This document shows, one piece after another, positions 56,773 to 64,000 of a stretch of 64,000 nucleotides of DNA (position 1 is the first letter of the stretch; every line of letters starts with the position of its first letter). This DNA comes from Diphasiastrum complanatum (lineage: Eukaryota > Streptophyta > Lycopodiopsida > Lycopodiales > Lycopodiaceae), in the NCBI GenBank assembly GCA_029204225.1, contig CM055113.1, forward strand, positions 32,232,954 to 32,296,953, written 5' to 3'. The notes beneath the pieces are model-generated. The model was given only the letters and a program-made list of their open reading frames with translations. It had not been told where the DNA came from and made no database searches. The position numbers were made by a program, and so were the translations under genes.

Positions 56773-57430
56773 TTGGACCGACAGAGCATTTGTCTTTGGC
56801 TTCGGGCTTTGGTTGCTCTTTGCGAATTATCGTGTGTGTATCGTTGAAAATCCGAGCGAAACACACAGCATCCTCTAAGGATTGTGGCTGATTACGACGT
56901 ACCTCCAACTGATATTCCTTGGGCAAGCCCAAAATGGAATGTAGCTTAAGGAGTACCACGTCTATGCAGTTAAAAAACCACTTAGCAGCCTCTTGGAAGT
57001 CTTGCAAGTAGACGTCCAAGGGCTTCGTCCCCATTTGCAACGTGGCAAATCAATGATAATACTCAAAATCATCTAGGACAAGCATAAAGGCAGCCTTAAA
57101 GGCTACCTGGAAGTCATCCCAAGTGGTTGGGACTGTAGCTCGGTCTTTAAGATCCTGAATACGCCTTACCGCGTAAAAACATGATGGGCGCCGTCGAAAT
57201 ACGCGAGCTATCTGGTAGATCGTGCATGGAAAAATGCGAAGTCCATCGATCTAACCAAGCTAACACCACATCTTGGTGTCTGTCCTTCTTGTCTCCGATA
57301 AAAAATTTCGGAGTAAACATTGGCTTTAGGAGAGCTTGTCGAGACTGGGACATAGCCCAAATCTCGGCCTCCGCCCATTCATGTTTTGAACGCATGTTCA
57401 CAATTTGTTGCTGTAATAAATTTTTATGGT
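56773..57430 (-). pseudogene. Gypsy gag, frame-broken and deleted at its end
   Basis: It starts near 57,430 (WAEAEIWAMSQSRQ on one frame, 57,330-57,375). It continues TVPTTWDDFQVAFKAAFMLV (about 57,070-57,130), MQMGTKPLDVYLQDFQEAAK and LPKEYQLEVRRNQPQSLEDA. It ends in KPEAKDK and is fused to RT. The knuckle and protease, visible in the 22-kb fragment or expected from the family, are gone. Confidence 0.88.
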
Positions 57431-57717
57431 GCGCGTCATGTTCTCCATATCAATCCTGACAAGACTTGGAGCTCTAGTCTCATCCATAGGGGTGTCCATG
57501 GGTAAAGGAGTAACTGGCAAAAAACTAGAGGAAAAATGGAGAGCTATGGCGTAAAAACTGCAAAAAGGAAAAAGCTAGAGCATAGGGCCTCAAGAAATAC
57601 CCAACTTGAGAACTAGCAACTAGAGAGCAAAAGAACTCTACAACAACTTGGGAGAATGAGGGAAAGGAAGTGAACGTACCTCCTTTAGCCCCTCCCCAAA
57701 GCTCCTCTCCATCGACG

Positions 57718-57729
57718 GCTCTGATACTA
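57718..57729 (-). other. Gypsy primer binding site
   Basis: Minus strand tagtatcagagc, one mismatch to the initiator tRNA-Met complement, two bases inside the 5' LTR. Confidence 0.85.
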
Positions 57730-57731
57730 GC

Positions 57732-58177
57732 TGTTACAACTCCCTAGGATCATCGACTGCCTTGAAGGTTCCGCACACCCCATACCAATGACGACACACC
57801 GTAACCGCCCAACCATGGGGTCACAACCGAATCACCCCCATGCCCTGGAGCAATCGACATAGTCATGCCCGGTCAAGCCTCCTATGATAACTGGCGTCCC
57901 ATACCACCAGCCATCGCACTCGGCTCTCCCTAGCACACATCTCCTGGCCTGGAGATACATCCTGGCTAATGCATGTGCTCTCCATCCATCAACTCCTGGG
58001 TAGACTGAGTGAATGGAAAGAGGGAAACCCCACCACTATATAGGCATAGCACAGTGGGGCGACATGTGACCACCTAGGATGGTGACGTGTGGCACCTAAA
58101 CATGTCGATAACTCCAGTCCTGCGTCATGCCCCTTGCGAGGCCGTCAGTGAAGGGCGTACCGTTATGGTACATAACA
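57732..58177 (-). repeat. Gypsy 5' LTR (446 bp)
   Basis: Pairs with 53,484-53,946, ends TGTTATG...TTGTAACA on the minus strand. Confidence 0.95.
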
Positions 58178-58182
58178 TTGAG

Positions 58183-58382
58183 GATGAGGTCATGGCAGAT
58201 GTAGAAGGGCAAAAGATAGAGGAACTATTGGTGTTGGAGGTGAATAAGGTTCTGCTAATTGCAGAGCTAGAAATGATGGTGTTTGGTGTTGTTACGGTCA
58301 CTAGGACTTGGTGTTTCAGCAAAGTTGGGAGTGTTGAGAAGGCTTTGAATTGGATGTTAGACTATGAGGATCATCTTGAATT
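58183..58382 (+). pseudogene. UBA-domain gene fragment
   Basis: An open reading frame contains VLLIAELEMMVFGVVTVTRT and SVEKALNWMLDYEDHLE. This is the pattern of a ubiquitin-associated domain: hydrophobic helix, M.F....A.RAL...G.VE.AL.W...HE. UBA domains bind ubiquitin in adaptor and shuttle proteins. The usual Gly after the Met is Val, and the second-helix Arg-Ala is replaced, so the fold is probably lost. Upstream is an acidic stretch (VMADVEGQKIEELLVLEVNK). The fragment is bounded by the gypsy target site on the left and by X-unit segment S on the right. Confidence 0.5.
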
Positions 58383-58660
58383 TTTTCTCTTAAGCAGTAT
58401 CTTGTTGTATAAGACAACACGTTGGAATTACTCAGACTACAGCAATTTTGGAGCTCTATCTCCTGTGCTTCTTGGAATGATCAGAGGGAGATTGAGAGAG
58501 CTTGTATATCGTGTCTGTATCCTTTGGCTGTTTTCTTTATGTTTGATGACTACCAACAGACTGTCTTGTCTGCATAGATTGAATCTGTTTGTGAACGCTA
58601 GTCTAATATCAACAAGCAGACAAATTAAAGCTTCAATATGGGAAGTAATGACAGCATAGT
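58383..58660 (-). repeat. X-unit segment S, copy
   Basis: Reverse complement of about 4,690-4,935, with about nine extra bases. It ends at 'aaagcttcaatatggg', which is the point where S resumes beside the copia LTR at 40,834. Confidence 0.85.
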
Positions 58661-59029
58661 TGCATATAATACGTATTTTATAATAAAATACCATATAATT
58701 GACGTATTATTTTAATATGTGTAATACAACGTATTATACCACTTTGATTACAATATTTTGATTTTCAATAGTTTTATTCAAGAATAAAAATGAAAATATT
58801 TTATCTTAGTGTTCATCCCTTCAAACGTAAACATATGAACAAAATTCTGAAGAACATTATAGATCGCACATGAAATATTTGATAAAAACTTGTCAATTGT
58901 CAAAAGGTGAAGGTAGGACTATTTATTATTTTGAACTAGCCCTACGTATTTTTCAGCCAAAAACGTATAATACACGTATTTCATGGCACCATATTATACG
59001 CTTGTATTATACAATGCAACTATGGATAA

Positions 59030-60400
59030 AGGTACCTTTTGCTTGGTCTTGCGCCATGCTTGAAATTAAAGCTGAATGGGTTTGAGGGATGAGCTTGAAG
59101 CGAGAGTAGTAGCAGTACTGACAACTCCTGAGAGACCAGCGAGTACTGAGTAAGTGAGTGAGAGAGTTGTCACTCCTGAGATGAGACGAGTGAGTGAATG
59201 AGTGAGTGAGATCAGGCTATAAACCGCAAGAAAGTAGCTCCTACGAGAAGAAGAATAAACTTTTGAGAAAGATGCTGCATGATGGATAAAGAAGAATAAA
59301 TTTTAATTAAAATATGTTTTTAAAATTAGATGCTACACGATTCACGAAGAAGCCATAAACTTTATTTAGGAAGATATACTTTTGGAAAAAATTAGATGCC
59401 ACACTAACCAGAATAAACTTTAAACTTTATTAATTGAGATCCACTATTACATATTTTTTGAAATTGGAACGTTGCATTAAATACAAAAATGCCAATACAT
59501 GCTCTCTTGTTTTTTTTTAATTTAGCTTTTCATTTGTAACATCGTATGGTACTTTTACCATTTCACAATGCTAATTAAAAATCGTTATCATTTGGTCTGA
59601 ATATGGTCACTTGATTTTGTAATCACATTCAACTGATTTGAAAATAATAACATATCTAATTTGTATTTTGAAGTTCTAGAGATTTTGTGGCCCATTCTTA
59701 ATCTTGCAAGTCGATCCCACATGCAAAGATAATCATTCTCGAATGTGAATGTGTCGATAGATAGTGTGGAGCAAGACGAGAGTCTATAAAAATTTCACAA
59801 TTTGTTACCAACACTCATCATGATGTATGTGCTCACATTCTACAATCCAAGTGCATGTGCTCAAATTTCCAAAATAGGTTGATGAGGTAAAACCATCTTT
59901 GACGTGCAAACATTTGTGTTTTTTTGTTTTTTAGAATGTTTGGACTTGAGTAGAACATCAATATATTCATCTACCAAAAAAAGGCAACTAGAGTTTTTCA
60001 AGTATTGGCTTATAGTAAATCTTATCTCTAACATGCATCAATAATGAATCCAAACTAATATCTACACTAACAATTTGCTCTCTTTTTTCAATGAAGATTA
60101 TTACAAATACTATGTACACACACACAATTGAGATATTTTGTAACATATTTTGAAACTAGACAGTTGCACTAGATACAAAAACACATGTTACATGCTATCT
60201 TGTTTTTCATTAAGTTTTGCATTTGTAACATCAAATGGTACTTTTACCATTTCAAATGGTAATAACAACTTGTTATCATTTGGTTTAAATATAGGCACCT
60301 ATGTTTGTAATCATATGGGCCCATTTGAATACAATAACATTGATTTACACTGAATCAAGATGGGTCCCACAAAATTTCTAGACATTCCAATTATAGACAT
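59030..60400 (-). repeat. X unit copy 5, truncated, with E present twice
   Basis: 59,040-59,225 is the X leader and first codons in reverse complement: ATG at about 59,057, the reading departs after MAQDQ because four bases are missing. 59,450-59,955 is repeat E'. 59,960-60,080 is the short VDFSFGS-like piece, and 60,130-60,300 is repeat E again. The X frame is lost beyond the first codons. Confidence 0.8.
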
Positions 60401-60833
60401 GATATCCGGCCTGACTGCAAAATCAAAGTTTTGATGTTCTACGAGTAAATTTTTCGAGAGTTTCACGAGTTTATTTTCTCCACGATTCAACAAAAAAGTA
60501 GCATATGGTGTGCTACTCTTTTCATGCCACTACATGATTTTTTATGAAGAAGAATCGTGGATAGGTAGATAGTTAGAAATTTGACTATTTATCAAATTTT
60601 AAATACTTCCATCACAAGATACTTTGCAACTCTTTAAATACAGATTTATTTTATTATGAAAAAAATGTTCATGAAGCTATAAAAGCCTAGCATGTTGGCA
60701 TGTTGTTCTACAAAAGAATGTAACTGTTTTATAAAACTGATAGATAAAATGGATTCTCTTTTGAAAGACATCGACTACCACACGATGTGCTATCAAATTG
60801 GATCCACAAAAAGAAAGCTTGATTTTTTATTTT

Positions 60834-61300
60834 TTAAATTAAAAAAACTATAAAATAATTTTTCTTCTCCTTGTGCATGCATCTTCTTGAAACACTTGGA
60901 TGCAAAGGACCCCTTCTAGAGTTATCCTTCTTACCCTTCTTTGAGCTTGATTGGCGTTCTTCATCCTTTGATGGATCACCTCCTTGTTGCCTTGTTGGAT
61001 TTTTTTTTCCTTTCTCACTTGCGTTTGAGGAGAAGTTTGCCTGCTCATCACCCTTGTGCAAGGAAAATGAATCCATCCTAGCTCTGGCATGTTGGATCGT
61101 ACTCTTCTGGGCTATGAGAATACTTTGGAGCTTCTCAATGGATGGAAGGAATTCTTGATAGCAAAACTTAAAACAAGATTGGAGTACTCATCTCCCAATC
61201 CATTCAAGATGACATGGAGAATCTCACTCTCCTTTATCTTATCACTGATGATCTAAGGAAAAGTCGATTAGCCTATCAAAAAACAGGCCATTCCCAATTT
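60834..61300 (-). pseudogene. Copia gag fragment, another family
   Basis: On the minus strand: LNGLGDEYSNLVLSFAIKNS (about 61,165-61,225) followed by FHPL, the conserved copia gag segment. A basic tail follows with KGDEQANFSSNASEKGKKNP and QSSSKKGKKDNS (60,900-61,060). Frames shift between the pieces. No protease or later domain follows. Confidence 0.65.
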
Positions 61301-61477
61301 GACCTTGAGAATTGAGGACTTGCCTTTCAAGTCGACTCTACTACCTTTTGAGAAGTGGAAGGAGGTTAAATGTGTGGTGACTCATCACAAGTGCCAACGT
61401 GTCATTTCAAACTGAAAAATGAAGAAAAGGAAAAAGAAAAAGAAAAAAGTGTGATATTTCTTTTTTACATTAAAAAA

Positions 61478-61490
61478 TGGTATCAGAGCC
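61478..61490 (+). other. Isolated primer-site-like sequence
   Basis: tggtatcagagcc on the plus strand equals the initiator tRNA-Met complement. It is preceded by an A/T run rather than a clean LTR end, so only the site itself is supported. Confidence 0.45.
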
Positions 61491-61930
61491 TATCTAAGTG
61501 TTTGACGCATTTATCATCCAAAGTTTTCAATTTTTCATGAAAATCTAGATCTAAAAGAAATTTTTTTTGGTTTTTTACAAGTTTACGAATTTTGTGGCCA
61601 ACTTAAAAATTTGTAACTTGCTCAATACTGAACGGAATTTAAAAAAGATTATATGGCTTGAAAGCCCTTTCAATGCTCTACAATAGTATCTATTCAAATT
61701 GAACTACAAAGAATGAAATGATGGGCAGAAATTAAATAAAAAAGAGCAAAAAAATAAAAAAACAAAAAATACAATCACCACTCATGTTTTGAACGTTTTT
61801 GGACATGGCTCTCACAAATCACATCCATAATGCAAAGCTAACCGTAGCATGCGAAGATCAAGATGCCTAATGCATTCTATCCACAAAATATGAAAAGAAA
61901 ATGCTAACAAGCAAGATGAGAGTGCATTGC

Positions 61931-62040
61931 TCCCCAACAATGGTGTCAAAATTGTAGCGGGTTTATTTCCTAGCCTATCCTCAACCCAAGATCCAAGCAA
62001 TCTAGCATCAAGGAGATGAAGTTAGTTGTCACTAAGATAG
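61931..62040 (-). mobile_element. Tat/Athila-like LTR end and primer site
   Basis: Minus strand: an LTR end similar to 25,640-25,766, then tgacaccattgttgggga (61,948-61,931). This is a tRNA-Asp-type primer site with a better tail (ggga) than the one at 25,771. No coding sequence of the element follows. Confidence 0.5.
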
Positions 62041-62049
62041 TTGTGTTTT

Positions 62050-64000
62050 GGATAGATCGTCAATTGTATCATATTTTTTTTAGTCCTAGACGTTTTGGAA
62101 AAAAAAAAATAGTTGTTCAGAATTCACTAGTTAGAACTACTTCTGGGTATATCATCTCCTCGATGTTCACAGTTTTTCTTGATCAACTTAGAAATAGACG
62201 TCTTTGATTACTTCTATAATCTTTTGAAAAAAAAAAATTCTGTTCAAATAATGGAGTTGTTCTAGAAATCGAGTAGGATTAGAAATGTTCAATTAGTCCC
62301 AATCTTTGAAAAAAAAAAAATCGGAAATTTTCTGACCAAACAACTTCTAGGGAGTTGTCTTATGCAAATAGGAAGTTGGGATGTCAAAGTCACTAGAAGA
62401 GCAACTTCAAACACTCTTTTAATATGTACACTCCAGATGAGGTCTATCAAATGCATTCACGACAATCGATACTTTAGACACTATTATGAGGAAATGCATT
62501 CATGCTTTTACAACATACACTCCTGAATTGCATATGCATGCCACCTTATGCACGGGTCTGACAGTGGGCATTTTTCTAAAATTGTTGGGAGTGGGTGCAT
62601 AAAGCCAATTAGGATCACTGGTGGGTTGGATTGCAGAAATTTCAAAGAACAAATCAAATCTAAAAGCTGAAAGATCGTGAAGTAGATATTGAAAGAACCA
62701 CTTGGAAATTGTTGCGAGTGTCCAAGTAAAAGCTTATTGAAAGCATAAGACCAGAGACTCTGGATCCTTGGTGTGGGGCCCACACACCCCAGTGGATATC
62801 GCCATGTTAGGCGATTTTTTGTCATAATAAAATCGGACTTGAATTATGACCATTTTTAAATTTTTATGATAAAATCGGGTTAAATGGCCGATTATTGTAA
62901 GTTATTGTATGTACTATATTTATATTTTGGGCATCTGGCCTACTCAATAATGGCCAAAGTAGAATTTTTAAATTTATGTGACTACTTTTCCAGTAAATTA
63001 TAAGCATGTAAACAACACTTTCAATGTACTTATGACATTCAATTGATAAAAGACCACAGTACGTTTTGACTCCACTTGCCAACTAGGGAAATCTCAATCA
63101 CGAGGCATAGCATCAATAGCAGCATCACTATCGAACACTTCAAATACATTGACAATGGAAATAAAACCAGCAATATGAGTAGAACCATCAACAAGGTGTT
63201 TCAGGCAGGTTATTTTCTACAAAATGGTCACCAACACAGTACACACATAGGAAATTTGGACAGTGACAGTCAAAAATTTCATCTCCATCAATAACATCGA
63301 GTTTTGAGGTTCTACCTAGACATCAAGCAAAATCCCAGTATGCACATATTATATCACTAAGAGTGGATGCAGTTGGCATGTGTAATCCATTGGTATTGAA
63401 AGTGAACTCTTTGAGATCAACACACTTCAATGTCGACACTGCCATGCATAAAAGGATGATTACATATTTTCCAACTAAGGCCCTGTGTGTAAATAAGCAC
63501 TTAGAGATAATAGATGCATAGGTAATTGATTTTGTGTAATGAAAATTGCAATTTATAACTTATATTTAAATTGAAACTGACGTTTACAATTTTGGTTATC
63601 AGTCTTCCCAGCAAGTTGACGCTTTTTGTTGTGGCTAGTATGTTATAAAACATGTAAAATGCCTTATGGAGTGGTATATTACTCAAGGTGAAAGTGTCGA
63701 TATACACAAGGTAATTTGAATTTGGATGCTTAATGATTTTATTTGAATTTGTCATTCATTTGAATTATTTTTCAATTTTCTATTCGACTAACTTATGTAT
63801 TGATGATTTGCAAATCATCTGTTCGGAATTCACGCAAAATGAAATATTTGAATTTCGACAAGATATGATTAAGATTTTCATGAGTAATGCAACATTGGTC
63901 AAATTGGAGCACAAAGTTGAGGACCTTAAACTTAAATGTTGAAAGGCCAATATCAATATATATGATAAAAAAAATGTACTTGTAAAAATCTACATTCAAT
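62050..64000. other. Stretch without recognised genes
   Basis: AT-rich with A-runs at 62,099-62,109, 62,227-62,236 and 62,308-62,318. An open minus frame at 62,508-62,825 has no motif I can name. Confidence 0.4.

Larger units (their letters stand above)
53484..58177 (-). mobile_element. Chromodomain Ty3/gypsy element with both LTRs
   Basis: LTRs at 53,484-53,946 (463 bp) and 57,732-58,177 (446 bp) flank a minus-strand gag-pol. The target duplication TTGAG lies at 53,479-53,483 and 58,178-58,182. A primer site lies at 57,718-57,729 and a purine tract at 53,947-53,958. The order gag, RT, RNase H, integrase, chromodomain is that of plant chromoviruses. The interior lacks the knuckle, the protease and the start of RT, and carries many stops. 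The LTRs have clearly diverged, including a roughly 26-base deletion near 58,057. Confidence 0.95.

Noticed and set aside
62508-62825. 105-codon minus-strand frame near the right end
   Set aside because: It is readable but has no motif, no second copy and no start context worth calling. Length alone is not enough in AT-rich DNA.

Overview
The window is nuclear DNA from a land plant, most likely a vascular plant with a large repeat-rich genome. The evidence is a set of plant-type LTR retrotransposons (Ty1/copia, a chromodomain-type Ty3/gypsy, and a Tat/Athila-like Ty3/gypsy), initiator-Met and Asp tRNA primer sites, GT-AG splice signals, and fragments of plant families (PAR1, an AGO4-like Argonaute, histone H4). 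No bacterial operon, rRNA, tRNA or CRISPR array was seen. The species cannot be fixed from the sequence; a fern, lycophyte or other large-genome plant would all fit.

Layout. 1-9 kb: truncated and intact copies of a low-copy unit ('X unit') that carries an unrecognised 116-aa reading frame (intact at 7,559-7,909), mixed with gypsy debris and a 2.1-kb duplicated block holding a histone H4 pseudogene. 9-18 kb: remains of ordinary genes on the minus strand: a PAR1-like gene end (9.6-10.1 kb), a lone signal-peptide exon (14.8 kb), an unrecognised gene (15.2-16.05 kb) and an Argonaute pseudogene (16.7-17.5 kb). Between them lie a 616-bp tandem repeat, a gag remnant, a CACTA-type end and a broken gypsy LTR. 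18-22.7 kb: a broken hAT transposase, the second copy of the H4 block and a gypsy gag piece. 24.7-30 kb: a gag fragment, then a decayed Tat/Athila-like gag-pol with a tRNA-Asp-type primer site. 30-41 kb: unrecognised duplicated modules, then a copia element split by a 4.3-kb non-autonomous LTR element (TSD CACTA on both sides) and bearing a perfect 128-bp-arm palindrome in its reverse transcriptase. 41.6-44.5 kb: an unrecognised multi-exon minus-strand gene or element. 44.6-49.2 kb: a copia element with clean LTRs and TSD but a scrambled interior; it sits inside the second intact X unit (49.2-51.1 kb). 53.5-58.2 kb: a chromodomain gypsy element with both LTRs and TSD, an internal deletion and a 243-bp MITE-like insertion. 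58.2-62 kb: a UBA-domain gene fragment, another truncated X unit, and copia gag and Tat-like LTR pieces. The last 2 kb hold nothing I can name.

Almost nothing here looks like a working host gene. The best candidates for expressed protein are the two copies of the 116-aa X frame, which are uninterrupted and about 98% identical at the DNA level. The rest is nested transposons that can be ordered by their insertions: X unit, then copia (44.6-49.2 kb), whose empty site survives near 8.86 kb; copia (32-40.8 kb), then the nested LTR element; gypsy (53.5-58.2 kb), then the MITE-like insertion.
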